A stretch of 64,000 nucleotides of DNA from Photobacterium ganghwense. GTDB taxonomy: Bacteria; Pseudomonadota; Gammaproteobacteria; Enterobacterales; Vibrionaceae. The stretch lies in contig NZ_PYMI01000004.1 in NCBI RefSeq assembly GCF_003025595.1, positions 620,001 through 684,000 on the forward strand. Direction: 5' to 3'. Below the pieces are notes generated by a model. The model was not told the origin of the DNA. It saw only the letters and a list, made by a program, of their open reading frames with translations, and did not search any database. The stretch's first letter is position 1, and every line of letters starts with the position of its first letter. Below are positions 1 through 9,423 of the stretch, piece by piece. The position numbers and the translations under genes were made by a program.

Positions 1-2
1 GG

Positions 3-806
3 TTAGATTTAACTCTGTTTGAACGCCATTCGCGCGGCCTGACCCTGACGCCGGAGGGGAAACAGCTGTATATGGTGGTCAATAACAGCATTGAAGCCAT
101 CGAAAAAGTGCTGGAGCAGTTACAAGGGCCCTCGCAGAACAATGAAGTACGGCTCAAGCTCACACCGTCGTTTGCATTTAAATGGCTGGTGCCGCGATTA
201 CAGGATTTTTATCGCCTGCATCCTGACATCAAGGTACTGACCTTTGCCGATGGCGCACTGGTTGATCACCGAGATTCCGGTGTCGATCTGATCATTGATT
301 ACTGCCAGTCTGCCAATGCACCGGCAAAGGCCAAACTGTTGATGGAAGAGTATCTGGTACCGGTGATGAGCCCGGATTATTTTTCCGGCGCTGACTGGCA
401 TCTGCCTAAAAGCTGGCAGAATGTCACCCTGCTGCACGATGCGATGCCGTGGCAGGGAGCCGATAAAGACGATGAATGGCGTTTCTGGTTTGACAGTCAG
501 GGCTGGGCCTACGAAAACACCCAGGGGCACTATTTCAACCGAACCGATATGGCAATGGCTGCCGCAGAGGCCGGGCTGGGGATTGCCATGGCTCGACGGG
601 CGTTGATCAGTCCATTCCAAGTCCAAACTCAGGTGAAAACACCAGAGCAAGCGACATCCGGAACACGCAGCTCATTGGTTTCTCCGTTTGAGCCGGTGCC
701 TGCACAAGCCGGATACTATCTGTTTCAGCACCGTACCAACCCGGCGATTGATGCCTTCTGCCACTGGCTGAAAGGGGTGGCATCCGACGCCGGTTTAAGC
801 GACTAA
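3..806 (+). CDS. LysR-family transcriptional regulator, 5' end missing
   Basis: The reading frame is open from the left edge. The first visible residues, with LFERHSRG then LTLTPEGKQLY, are the end of a LysR winged helix-turn-helix, so roughly the first 50 residues lie outside the window. The rest is the LysR effector-binding domain (two Rossmann-like lobes); the segment AAAEAGLGIAMARRALISP is typical of the GcvA/AmpR-like branch. An internal ATG at 72 would lack the DNA-binding domain and is not a real start. The regulated genes are probably divergent and to the left, so the target cannot be named. The family call is firm and the specificity unknown. Confidence 0.9.
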   Translation, partial: LDLTLFERHSRGLTLTPEGKQLYMVVNNSIEAIEKVLEQLQGPSQNNEVRLKLTPSFAFKWLVPRLQDFYRLHPDIKVLTFADGALVDHRDSGVDLIIDYCQSANAPAKAKLLMEEYLVPVMSPDYFSGADWHLPKSWQNVTLLHDAMPWQGADKDDEWRFWFDSQGWAYENTQGHYFNRTDMAMAAAEAGLGIAMARRALISPFQVQTQVKTPEQATSGTRSSLVSPFEPVPAQAGYYLFQHRTNPAIDAFCHWLKGVASDAGLSD

Positions 807-860
807 GCCCCGTTTCCTCTGCAGAATTTCGGATTGTGTTGCCGAGCTGTGCTGTCGGGT

Positions 861-918
861 TGTACTGACATAGTAGTGCTGAAATCGCAGTGCTGACATC
901 GTAGTACTGACATAGTAC
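861..918. repeat. Degenerate 14-15 bp tandem repeat
   Basis: About four imperfect copies of a unit like TACTGACATAGTAG or TGCTGACATCGTAG follow each other between the LysR stop and the fhu terminator. The copies differ at a few bases, which looks like an old slippage array that is decaying. No coding frame explains it. Confidence 0.6.
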
Positions 919-943
919 TGCTCTGCAACCTGTGTCACCGGAT

Positions 944-973
944 AAAAAAATGGCTCCGTCTTACGGAGCCATT
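944..973 (-). terminator. Terminator of the fhu operon
   Basis: An 11-bp perfect stem (AATGGCTCCGT with ACGGAGCCATT) has a 3-base loop. On the minus strand it is followed by a run of seven T. It lies about 115 bases beyond the fhuB stop. Confidence 0.8.
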
Positions 974-1008
974 GTCTGTAACGTCGCGACGTAAACACTT
1001 GACGTCGA

Positions 1009-1082
1009 GGTTTCAGATACAAGTTCAGGTGCAGGTTTCAAGGTCAAACTTTCAGGTAAAGCGTTCAGGTAAAACTTTCAGA
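1009..1082. repeat. Degenerate TTCAGGT-rich minisatellite
   Basis: The motif TTCAGGT or TTTCAGGTAAA recurs five to six times at 11-14 base spacing between the fhuB stop and the fhu terminator. Copies are imperfect. It would be transcribed as the 3' end of the fhu mRNA. Confidence 0.5.
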
Positions 1083-1089
1083 AGCCCAA

Positions 1090-3075
1090 TCAGGTGTGGC
1101 TACGCCCCCGGATCAGCAGCAACAGGAAGTAACTGCCACCTATCACAGACACCAGCGTACCTGCGGCGATCTGCATAGGGTACAGCATCACTTGCCCCAA
1201 CCAGTCAGCAAATACCATCAAGCAGCCTCCCACCAGCGCCGCCACCGTCAGTTGTGACTTCACCACTTTTGCCCCCAGCATCACTGCCATGTGTGGCGCC
1301 AGCAATCCGATGAAGGCCACCGGCCCCATTGTCGCCGTCACCGATCCGCACAGCAGCGCCACCACGCCAAGCAGAATCACACTGGTCAGTTGCACATTCA
1401 GCCCTCGTGCAGACGCAAACTTCCGCCCAGCGGAAATCAGCGTTAACCAGCGGGATGTCGCCAGCGTGAAGGCTGTCAGAGCCGCCACCACGGCCATCAA
1501 CAGCAGGGCTTTCTCCGGCGTTACCCGGTAGGTTGACCCTGCCAGCCAGCTGATGATGCTGTAGCTGTCTTCCGTTCCCCGAGCCAGGGCAAACTGAACC
1601 AGCGCTTCAATCAGCGCACTGACGGCAATTCCAATCAGAATCATACTGGACGGGGCAAACTGATGGCGTCGTCCCAGCAGCAAAATCACAGCCAGTACCG
1701 CCATACTGCCAATAAATGCAGTCAGCGATCCGGCGGCAAAGATACTGTTGCCGAGAAAAATACTGCTGGCCACTAGGGCAAACGTCGCCCCTGCAGAGAT
1801 CCCGAGAATATCCGGGCTGGCAAGCGGGTTATAAATCAGCCGCTGCAAAATGGTCCCGGCCAGGGCCAACCCGACACCAGCACACAATGCAGTCAGCAAC
1901 CGCGGCCAGCGCAGTGCCCACTGATAGTCCCCCGGTAACGCAAAAGAAGCACCCGACTCGGCGGGATGGTATGTCAGGCTCAGCGCCGCCAGCCCGATAA
2001 TCATCAGACCCAGCACAGGAAGCGTTGCGGTTGCCAGCCGATCACTGCTTGGCGGGAGTTTGATCGACAATTGATCCTGCGCTTTGAGTTTGCGCCGGGC
2101 AAACCAAATCAGCGCCGGCGCGCCGATAGCAGCAGCCGTTGTGCCACTTGGCAGAGCATCCGTTGTCCATTGGCTCAGCCAGAGGGCAGCGCTGTCAGTG
2201 AGCAGGAGCAGCAGGCTACCGAGAAACATACTCACCAACAGCTCAGTACGCGGAGTACGAGCCCCTACTGCGCGAGCTATGTTAGGGGTCAACAACCCGA
2301 TAAAACTGATCACGCCTACCGCAGTGATTGAAGCCGCCACCAGCCACAATCCCAGCCCGATCAGCAGGATAAACATCGGGATCACGTTCAAGCCGCGGGC
2401 TGCTGCTCCCTGATGACCTAACCGCATCAACGTCAGTACCCGCGGTGCGAACAGCAGGATCAGCACCGACACTGTCAGCCGCGGCCATAGCCATTGCACC
2501 CACTCCCAGCCATTCTGGGTTAAATCACCGGCTCCCCAGATAAACACATTCTGCGCATATTGCTCGTTAAGCAGAATGATGGCTGTCGCCAAGGCACCCA
2601 ACAGGATATTCACCACCATTCCGGCCAGTACCAGTGGTAAACCGGTCATATTACGCGGCCCGGCAATGGTAATGACCAACAACAGCGCCGACATCGCCCC
2701 GACCATCGCCACCAGTGCCTGCAAATCGGCGGCATTATCAGGAAACCAGACATTCAGAATAATCAGCGCCAGCCAGGCACCGGAGGAGGTTCCCAGCGTC
2801 AGCGGCGAGGTCAGTGAATTCTGGGTCAGCTGCTGCATCAGGCTGCCCACCAGCCCCAACATCGCGCCCACCATCACTGCCATCACCATTCGCGGCAACT
2901 GAGCGTAAACAAAAGCAAAATCGGCAAATTCTTCCGCCGGTGTACCAAACAGCAAATCAATCTGTCGAGCCAGTGTTACATCATTGCCAATTTGCAGACT
3001 GCCTGCAGCCAGCAGGCCCAGGCCCAGGCCCAGGCCCAGCGTCAGAAATGGCACATAAGTCATTGAACGAGACAT
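1090..3075 (-). CDS. fhuB: Fe3+-hydroxamate ABC transporter permease FhuB (duplicated)
   Basis: FhuB is the inner-membrane channel that takes iron-hydroxamate from FhuD and passes it inward using FhuC ATP hydrolysis. The 661-residue length matches enterobacterial FhuB (about 660). It is two fused FecCD-type permease halves, roughly residues 1-330 and 340-661. Each half has the GxxLAxxGxxxQ-like segment (LVGSLMQQLTQNSLTSPLTLG and LAGTILQRLIYNPLASPDILG) and a late GFIGLLxPHxxR-like loop that contacts the ATPase. Its ATG overlaps the fhuD stop (TAATG), so translation is coupled. A hexanucleotide tract near the start codes for repeated Gly-Leu in the first membrane segment. Confidence 0.96.
   Translation of the reverse strand: MSRSMTYVPFLTLGLGLGLGLLAAGSLQIGNDVTLARQIDLLFGTPAEEFADFAFVYAQLPRMVMAVMVGAMLGLVGSLMQQLTQNSLTSPLTLGTSSGAWLALIILNVWFPDNAADLQALVAMVGAMSALLLVITIAGPRNMTGLPLVLAGMVVNILLGALATAIILLNEQYAQNVFIWGAGDLTQNGWEWVQWLWPRLTVSVLILLFAPRVLTLMRLGHQGAAARGLNVIPMFILLIGLGLWLVAASITAVGVISFIGLLTPNIARAVGARTPRTELLVSMFLGSLLLLLTDSAALWLSQWTTDALPSGTTAAAIGAPALIWFARRKLKAQDQLSIKLPPSSDRLATATLPVLGLMIIGLAALSLTYHPAESGASFALPGDYQWALRWPRLLTALCAGVGLALAGTILQRLIYNPLASPDILGISAGATFALVASSIFLGNSIFAAGSLTAFIGSMAVLAVILLLGRRHQFAPSSMILIGIAVSALIEALVQFALARGTEDSYSIISWLAGSTYRVTPEKALLLMAVVAALTAFTLATSRWLTLISAGRKFASARGLNVQLTSVILLGVVALLCGSVTATMGPVAFIGLLAPHMAVMLGAKVVKSQLTVAALVGGCLMVFADWLGQVMLYPMQIAAGTLVSVIGGSYFLLLLIRGRSHT
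3013..3036. repeat. Hexanucleotide repeat (CAGGCC)4 inside fhuB
   Basis: Four perfect CAGGCC units lie inside the fhuB reading frame. On the coding strand they give alternating Gly-Leu in the first hydrophobic segment. Gain or loss of a unit keeps the frame and changes that helix by two residues. Confidence 0.9.
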
Positions 3076-4106
3076 TATTTCGGTGCGATCTCCAGCAGGC
3101 TTTGTGCCATTCCCTCGCCGATATAGCGAATCGACATCGCGCCGCCATAATTCCAGACCGATGGCACACTGTTAACATGATTCAGACGTACAAACGGCAT
3201 CGCTTTCCACAGTACGGATTTCTTCAATGCCTCGGCATCATTAAACGGCTCAAAATACAGTACATAACCATTGCCGACATGCTGTAAATCGGTAATCCGC
3301 TTTTGCACAATGCCCCATTCCGTCGCAGGCTGCGGCAAGGCCGTTTGCAAGCCCAGCTTCTGCAACGCGTATTCGGTGGTGGAGTTCTCACCGTAGATGT
3401 ACACCGAGGTCTTGTTGGCAAAGCGCATCGCCGCCACTTTTGGCAACGGTTCACCAAATGCCGTGGTCAACTGGGTTTTCAGCTCTGCAAAACGGGCATC
3501 CATCGCGGCCAATTTTTGCTCCGCCAGCGTGGATTTACCCACCGCTTCTGCGATGTAGCGGTAGTTCTGAATCGCCATTTCGGCGCTGTTGGTCTCTTTA
3601 CTGTAAGTGCTGTAATACAGCACTGGCGCGATGCTTTCCAGACGCGGGATCAGGTCTTTTTGCGGGGTCGCCGCCAGGATCAAGTCCGGCTTCAGCGCGG
3701 CCAGCTTTTCCATATTCGGCTCAGCGCGGGTGCCAAGATCGTCCACCCCGTCAGGCATCGCAGGCTTGACCACCCACTCGCCGTAATCTTTGATATTTGG
3801 CACGCCAACCGGCACAACATCCAGCTCCAGCAGTTGCTCTGCCAGATCCCAGTTCAGTGCAACAATGCGTTTGGGCGGAGTTTGCAGCTCATGCTGTCCC
3901 CGGCTGTCTGTCACAGTGATAGCAGCGACGCCCGGCAGGCTCATCAGACAGCCCGTACCGATCACCGCAGCCCTGATGTACCGGTTCAGCCGAATCCGTG
4001 ACGGGAAAAACCGCGACACAGATAACCATGAAGAACGCGGTCCACCGGCTGATTTTGAGGCTGAATCCGAGCCTGTGAGGGAAAATAGAGAAGTAAGCAT
4101 TAACAT
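3075..4106 (-). CDS. fhuD: Fe3+-hydroxamate substrate-binding protein FhuD
   Basis: This is the periplasmic binding protein for ferric hydroxamates (ferrichrome type), class III with a rigid linker helix. Visible family features are the start of the mature domain (TVTDSRGQHELQTPPKRIVALNWDL) and the region RAEPNMEKLAALKPDLIL typical of FhuD/BtuF proteins. With the start used here the chain is 343 residues, with an unusually long, basic n-region of about 45 residues before a hydrophobic core ending near LPGVAA. A downstream start is possible but leaves the signal incomplete. The gene overlaps fhuC by 7 bases and fhuB by 1 base. Confidence 0.92.
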   Translation of the reverse strand: MLMLTSLFSLTGSDSASKSAGGPRSSWLSVSRFFPSRIRLNRYIRAAVIGTGCLMSLPGVAAITVTDSRGQHELQTPPKRIVALNWDLAEQLLELDVVPVGVPNIKDYGEWVVKPAMPDGVDDLGTRAEPNMEKLAALKPDLILAATPQKDLIPRLESIAPVLYYSTYSKETNSAEMAIQNYRYIAEAVGKSTLAEQKLAAMDARFAELKTQLTTAFGEPLPKVAAMRFANKTSVYIYGENSTTEYALQKLGLQTALPQPATEWGIVQKRITDLQHVGNGYVLYFEPFNDAEALKKSVLWKAMPFVRLNHVNSVPSVWNYGGAMSIRYIGEGMAQSLLEIAPK

Positions 4107-4882
4107 ACCACGGCTACCTTATTGGATTGTGACGATGCCGCCGGAACAGGATGATCAATCAGTTTGATGTCAGTGCCGTACAGTTCAGACAGCTGCGCTT
4201 CACTCAGCATCTCGCGGCTCGGGCCGTTAAACACCACTCGGCCCTGCTTCAGCGCCACGATGTCAGTGGCATAACGCAGTGCCAGATTCAAATCGTGCAG
4301 GATCACGATAATTCCACAGCCAGTACGGGCATTGAGGTCGGCCAGTAATGCCATCAGCTGGTATTGATGACTGATGTCCAGCGCCGAGGTCGGCTCATCC
4401 AGAATTAATACCGGCGACTGCTGAGCGAGCAACATCGCGACCCATGCCCGCTGGCGCTCCCCGCCGGACAGCTGATCCGCGAGACTATCAGCAAAAGGCA
4501 ATGTCCCGGTCTGTGCCATCGCCTCGTTGATAATGTCATTGTCCTGTTTCTGCCAGCGACCAAAGGTACCCCGCCACGGGAAACGCCCTAGCCGAACCAG
4601 CTCCCGGACGGTCAGTCCGGCTACTTCCGGCAGTTTCTGCGGCAAGAATGCGATTTCGCGGGCCAGTCCTTTAGCTGACAAATCAGTGAGAAGGTGCCCG
4701 TTCAGGCTGACGGTACCGGCATCCGGAGCTACCTGCCCCGACAGCAGATTCACCAACGTCGATTTTCCGGAGCCATTGTGGCCAAGTACCACCGTCAAGG
4801 CATCACTTTTGATGTTCAGTGTCTCGATAGCCAGGATATCCCGGCCATCGCGATGCATACGTATATTATTCAGTTCAAACAT
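4100..4882 (-). CDS. fhuC: Fe3+-hydroxamate ABC transporter ATPase FhuC
   Basis: FhuC is the cytoplasmic ATPase that powers FhuB-dependent uptake. The 260-residue chain has Walker A GHNGSGKST (about residues 34-42), signature LSGGERQRAWVA, Walker B LILDEPTSALD and the switch His in VILHDLNLALRYA. It follows fhuA after a 111-base spacer with a strong hairpin and overlaps fhuD at its end. The order fhuA-fhuC-fhuD-fhuB is the classical enterobacterial one. Confidence 0.95.
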   Translation of the reverse strand: MFELNNIRMHRDGRDILAIETLNIKSDALTVVLGHNGSGKSTLVNLLSGQVAPDAGTVSLNGHLLTDLSAKGLAREIAFLPQKLPEVAGLTVRELVRLGRFPWRGTFGRWQKQDNDIINEAMAQTGTLPFADSLADQLSGGERQRAWVAMLLAQQSPVLILDEPTSALDISHQYQLMALLADLNARTGCGIIVILHDLNLALRYATDIVALKQGRVVFNGPSREMLSEAQLSELYGTDIKLIDHPVPAASSQSNKVAVVC

Positions 4883-4921
4883 GGTTCAGTCTTCCCCAAA
4901 AAGGCTGTTACTGAAATAGGC

Positions 4922-4954
4922 AAGCCGAGCCGGGCAAAACACCCGACTCGGCTT
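4922..4954 (-). other. Intercistronic hairpin between fhuA and fhuC
   Basis: AAGCCGAG pairs with CTCGGCTT, extended by a few GC pairs. No T-run follows on the minus strand, so this is more likely an mRNA processing or stabilising hairpin, or a weak attenuator that lowers fhuCDB relative to fhuA, than a full terminator. Confidence 0.5.
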
Positions 4955-4993
4955 AGTCATTAACGCCAGATATGATCGGCGCGCTGAAGTGCA

Positions 4994-7102
4994 TTACCAG
5001 CGGTAATTCAGGCTGGCCACTATGCGGCGTGATTCACCGTAGTAGCAGTAGTAATCGCAGCTCGATACATACTCTTTATCGGTGATGTTGTTGATGTTCA
5101 GCTGTGCCTGCCATGCACGGTTGATGTCATACTGCGCCACCGCATCCCACAGGGTGTACGCTGCGACCTGACGATGACTGCTCGCCGGATTGTCCACCGT
5201 CGTGCCGACATAGCGCATGCCACTGCCCAGGCGGAAGCCTTCCAGACCCGCGGAGGTAAAATCATAGTCAAACCATGCCGAAGCCATATGACGAGGAATC
5301 ATCCCAGCACGCTGTTTGCCTTTACCGTAGGTTTCATCAGTACGTGCATCGGTATAGGTGTAACTGGCGGTCAGTTTCAGGTCATCGGTAATGTACCCGA
5401 CCCCTTCCAGCTCCACGCCTTTAGACTTCACTTCCCCGGTCTGGGTTTTCACCCAGGTGTTCGGGTTTGTCACCAGCGCATTTTCCTCTTCCAGATTAAA
5501 CCAGGCCAGGTTGATGTAACCGTCAAACGCATCTGGCGTATATTTCACACCGACTTCGGTTTGCTTGCCTTTCAGCGGTTTATAGAGTTCGTTCGTGGCT
5601 GTGTCGATAGTGGTCAGCACTTCAAACGATTCTGAGTAGCTAACATAAGGCGACATACCATTCTCAGCCAGGTACATCAGACCGGCATTCGGCGAAAACT
5701 CGCTGTCGTAACGCGCTTCGCGGGTATCGGCCGTGCCGTTTTTGTTCTGTGTCTCGACGTAGTCAAAACGGCCGCCAACAATACCTACCCACTGGTCATA
5801 CAGACGCATCTGATACTGGGCATACAAACCCGCCTGCTGCTTACTGATGCGGCGATCAATCGCCGTATTCGGGTCAATCGGGGTAAAGTTGCCGTATTGC
5901 GGGTCAAACGCATCAATGGTGCCGAAACTGTAGCTGTCCAGCTCTTTGCCACTGTTGCGGTGCGATTGCAGATCCAGGCCAAGCAACAGAGTCTGCTCGG
6001 TATAATCGCTATACCAGCGCCCTACCGCTTTGTTGTCCACGGTGAAACTTTCGGTATCACCATCGCGGAAAACCAGACCGCGTTGCAGCGTAGTCGATGA
6101 ATCGCTCGGGAAAGCATAAGTACTGCGCAGCAACAACTTGTTGTAACCGTATTTGGCGTTCTGAGCGAACTCCCAGGTATCGTTAATCTGGTGATCAAGC
6201 TGGTAGCCCAGAGAGACCTGAGTACGACGGTAGCGATCATAATCCGGCTCACCCAGATTAGTGCTTGGATCGATTTTCCCAAACGGCGTGTCAATCAAGG
6301 TACCGTACGCCGGGAAGAAACCGTTGGTCGGCACTCCGTCGTCATACAGCACGCTGGCCAGCAGGGTCAGCGTGGTATCGGCAGAAAGATCAATCACCAG
6401 GCTTGGCGCAAAGTAGTAACGGGTGTTCTCCGTGCCGTTCAGCTCACCGTCACCGTCTTTGAACATACCCACGATACGAAAACGCATATCATCGCGGCCA
6501 TTCACCGAATCGGAAACATCAATGCCAACCTGTTTGTGGTCTTTGTTGCCAGCCTGAACATTAATTTCCCCGCGCGGCTCGTACGTTGGCTTTTTGGTGA
6601 CCGCATTGATCACTCCACCCGGAGGCGCCTCACCGTAAAGGATAGAGGCCGGGCCTTTGAGCAGCTCAACCCTGTCGAGACCATAAGGTTCAATCATCCA
6701 GCCGTAGTAACCGTCTTTGAACAGACGGCTGCCATCGAGATACGTTGCCGCATCAAAACCACGAACCTTCAACCAGTCTGTATCGTTATCTGCACCGTAT
6801 GGCGCCGACAGCACACCCGCGTTATAGCGAAATGCTTCATCCAGCTTCTGAACCTGATGAATGTCCAGATCGTCCCGATTGACCACAGAGACTGAAGTCG
6901 GCGATTCTGCCATCGGCGTGGCCACTTTCAACGCCGAGGCTGTTACCACGATGGTTTCATCAGGTGCCTGAGCCTGCTCACTGGCCTGCGCGACAACCGG
7001 TGTACACAACACAGCCAGTGAAAGGGGAAAAAGAGGTGCCTGGCAGGTTTGCTTGATCAGGCGGGCAAGTTTGCTTTGCATCGGAAGAATTGTCGGCGAC
7101 AT
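4994..7102 (-). CDS. fhuA: TonB-dependent ferrichrome-type siderophore receptor
   Basis: This is an outer-membrane gated barrel that binds a ferric siderophore and imports it using TonB energy. The 702-residue chain has a signal peptide ending near VVAQA, a TonB box region DETIVVTAS, a plug domain (about residues 60-165, with RGFDAATYLDGSRL and LLKGPASILYGEAPPGG) and a 22-strand barrel ending in YRW, the usual C-terminal aromatic. A Cys pair (SSCDYYCYYGE) near the end may form a loop disulfide. Ferrichrome or another hydroxamate is inferred from the fhuCDB partners; the exact ligand cannot be read from sequence. A Fur box lies upstream. Confidence 0.92.
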   Translation of the reverse strand: MSPTILPMQSKLARLIKQTCQAPLFPLSLAVLCTPVVAQASEQAQAPDETIVVTASALKVATPMAESPTSVSVVNRDDLDIHQVQKLDEAFRYNAGVLSAPYGADNDTDWLKVRGFDAATYLDGSRLFKDGYYGWMIEPYGLDRVELLKGPASILYGEAPPGGVINAVTKKPTYEPRGEINVQAGNKDHKQVGIDVSDSVNGRDDMRFRIVGMFKDGDGELNGTENTRYYFAPSLVIDLSADTTLTLLASVLYDDGVPTNGFFPAYGTLIDTPFGKIDPSTNLGEPDYDRYRRTQVSLGYQLDHQINDTWEFAQNAKYGYNKLLLRSTYAFPSDSSTTLQRGLVFRDGDTESFTVDNKAVGRWYSDYTEQTLLLGLDLQSHRNSGKELDSYSFGTIDAFDPQYGNFTPIDPNTAIDRRISKQQAGLYAQYQMRLYDQWVGIVGGRFDYVETQNKNGTADTREARYDSEFSPNAGLMYLAENGMSPYVSYSESFEVLTTIDTATNELYKPLKGKQTEVGVKYTPDAFDGYINLAWFNLEEENALVTNPNTWVKTQTGEVKSKGVELEGVGYITDDLKLTASYTYTDARTDETYGKGKQRAGMIPRHMASAWFDYDFTSAGLEGFRLGSGMRYVGTTVDNPASSHRQVAAYTLWDAVAQYDINRAWQAQLNINNITDKEYVSSCDYYCYYGESRRIVASLNYRW

Positions 7103-7142
7103 CCGTTTAAATACCTCGAAATACTACACGTAATAAATATGG

Positions 7143-7163
7143 GAATTATTATCATTAGTATTA
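7143..7163 (-). promoter_or_regulatory. Fur box before fhuA
   Basis: On the minus strand the bases read AATGATAATAATTCCC, which matches the core of the Fur consensus (AATGATAATCATTATC) at all but a few positions. It sits about 40 bases upstream of the fhuA start, where iron-loaded Fur would block transcription. The rest of the divergent spacer (7103-7443) is very AT-rich and has no further clear site. Confidence 0.75.
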
Positions 7164-7443
7164 TGTGGTTATTTTGCGGTAAAATAAATGCCTGAAATCA
7201 ACTCTTTCATATTTAATTAATACTTATATTAATAACACTGCATAATGGCAATATTTCGTATTTAGAGCCAATATTTTGCCACTAAACCCTATTATAAAAG
7301 TGGACAAACTCCGGTTTTTATCTTTATTAATTATTTAAAAATAAAGACTTTTTTATCTTTGGTAATTGTCAGATAGAATACCCTCTTCAGGCTGAAAACC
7401 GAGCCTGTCTGAATGCTTTTCCAAACAATGGATAGATGAAAAT

Positions 7444-9288
7444 ATGTTCAAGTTTTTTGAAAACTTAACGGCGGCTTTTCCCCGGCAGGAACCGCAACAG
7501 CCACCCGGCAGCCTGTTTGCGTTCTGCCGTCATTACACGCGTGGGTTTGAGCTTCCCCTGCTGGCCATGTCGATACTCAGTGCGCTGGTTGCGATTGTCG
7601 AAGTTACCCTGCTGGGCTTCATGGGCCGGTTGGTTGATATGCTGGCCAACCACAACCCGGACACACTGTGGGCAGAAGAAGGCTCAACCATCATGATGAT
7701 GGGCTTTCTGGTGATCGTGGTAATTCCGGTGCTGGCATTCTGCCACTCAATGATCATGCACCAGTCACTACTCGGTAATTATCCGATGTCGATCCGCTGG
7801 ATGGCACACCGCTATCTGCTGCGTCAGAGCGTGTCTTTCTATCAGGACGACTTTGCTGGCCGTATTGCCACCAAAGTGATGCAAACAGCACTGGCAGTGC
7901 GTGAAACCGTGATGAAACTCGTCGATGTACTGGTGTATATCAGTGTGTATTTCACCTCGATGATCATCATGATGGGTAACTCCGATTTTTACCTGATGCT
8001 GCCTATCTTTGCCTGGCTGTTAGCTTATATCGGTATTCAGTTCTATTTCGTGCCGCGAATGAAAAAAGTCGCCACAGAACAAGCTGATGCCCGATCGTTA
8101 ATGACAGGCCGTATCGTTGACAGCTACACCAATATCGCAACGGTCAAACTGTTTTCTCACACAAATCGTGAAATGGAATATGCCGAGCAGGGTATGCGTG
8201 GCTTCCTGAAAACAGTTTACGGCCAGATGCGCCTGGCGACCTGTTTTGTCCTGAGTGTTGATGCCATTAACTACCTGTTGCTGTTTACCGTGGCGGCAGT
8301 GTCGATTGGCCTGTGGATGAACGCGGCTGTGACCGTCGGCGTGATTGCTGTCGCCATCAGTATCGCTCTGCGTATTCAGGGGATGTCGAAGTGGATCATG
8401 TGGGAAATCGGGGCGCTGTTTGAAAACATCGGTACCGTTATTGATGGCATGAAGACACTGTCTAAACCTATCGCAATTGAAGACAAGCCCAATGCTCCGA
8501 AACTGAACGTCAATCATGGCAGCATTGAGTTTGACAATGTCAGCTTCCACTACGGTGAAGAAGAAGGCGTTCTGGAGAAACTCAACCTATCCATCAAACC
8601 GGGTGAAAAAGTGGGCCTGGTGGGTCGCTCCGGGGCCGGTAAATCCACCCTGGTCAACTTGCTAATGCGTTTCCACGACGTCGAGTCCGGTGCCATTAAA
8701 ATTGATGGTCAGAACATTTCCGACGTCAAGCAGGACTCACTGCGCAGCCAGATTGGTATGGTAACGCAGGATACTTCATTGCTGCACCGCTCGATCCGTG
8801 AAAACATTCTCTATGGTCGCCCGGATGCCACCGAAGACGATCTGCTACGTGCCACACGTCAGGCGCATGCTCATGAGTTTATTGAGAGATTGTCAGATCC
8901 ACACGGCAACGTGGGGTATGACGCTCAGGTAGGTGAGCGCGGGGTGAAACTCTCCGGCGGTCAGCGCCAACGCATTGCCATCTCGCGGGTGCTGCTGAAA
9001 GACGCACCGATTCTGGTGATGGATGAAGCAACGTCGGCCCTGGATTCGGAAGTCGAAGCGGCGATTCAGGAAAGTTTGTACAAGCTAATGGAAGGCAAAA
9101 CAGTGATTGCAATTGCTCACCGCCTGTCGACCATTGCAGAGATGGATCGTCTGATCGTGCTGGATAAAGGCAAGATTGTCGAAGAAGGCAGCCACAAGGC
9201 ACTGCTGGAGAAAAATGGCCTGTACGCTCAGCTGTGGGCACATCAGACCGGTGGCTTCATCGGCGACGTGCTGGAAGAAACTGCCTGA
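7444..9288 (+). CDS. ABC exporter, fused permease and ATPase
   Basis: This is a half-transporter of the MsbA/type IV exporter fold that would work as a homodimer in the inner membrane. The 614-residue chain has a six-helix transmembrane domain (about residues 35-330) and an ATPase with Walker A VGRSGAGKSTLVN, signature LSGGQRQRIAI, Walker B ILVMDEATSALD and the switch His in IAIAHRLSTI. It is divergent from fhuA, which hints at siderophore or iron-related export, but no second Fur box was found on its side. The substrate is unknown; lipid, peptide and siderophore export are all possible. Confidence 0.85.
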   Translation: MFKFFENLTAAFPRQEPQQPPGSLFAFCRHYTRGFELPLLAMSILSALVAIVEVTLLGFMGRLVDMLANHNPDTLWAEEGSTIMMMGFLVIVVIPVLAFCHSMIMHQSLLGNYPMSIRWMAHRYLLRQSVSFYQDDFAGRIATKVMQTALAVRETVMKLVDVLVYISVYFTSMIIMMGNSDFYLMLPIFAWLLAYIGIQFYFVPRMKKVATEQADARSLMTGRIVDSYTNIATVKLFSHTNREMEYAEQGMRGFLKTVYGQMRLATCFVLSVDAINYLLLFTVAAVSIGLWMNAAVTVGVIAVAISIALRIQGMSKWIMWEIGALFENIGTVIDGMKTLSKPIAIEDKPNAPKLNVNHGSIEFDNVSFHYGEEEGVLEKLNLSIKPGEKVGLVGRSGAGKSTLVNLLMRFHDVESGAIKIDGQNISDVKQDSLRSQIGMVTQDTSLLHRSIRENILYGRPDATEDDLLRATRQAHAHEFIERLSDPHGNVGYDAQVGERGVKLSGGQRQRIAISRVLLKDAPILVMDEATSALDSEVEAAIQESLYKLMEGKTVIAIAHRLSTIAEMDRLIVLDKGKIVEEGSHKALLEKNGLYAQLWAHQTGGFIGDVLEETA

Positions 9289-9357
9289 AAGCCCTTTTGC
9301 CAGTATCGCGATGTTGAGGCTGAGTCTCACCCATCGAGCGCGCTAAGCTGACTCGGT

Positions 9358-9393
9358 AAAAAACCCACTGCCATGCAGTGGGTTTCTTTTTTT
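9358..9393 (+). terminator. Bidirectional terminator after the ABC exporter
   Basis: AAACCCACTGC pairs with GCAGTGGGTTT around a 3-base loop, with a T-run to the right and an A-run to the left. It can serve both this gene and the convergent kinase-like gene. Confidence 0.88.
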
Positions 9394-9423
9394 CATCTCA
9401 CCACAAAAACACCCGGCAGATCA

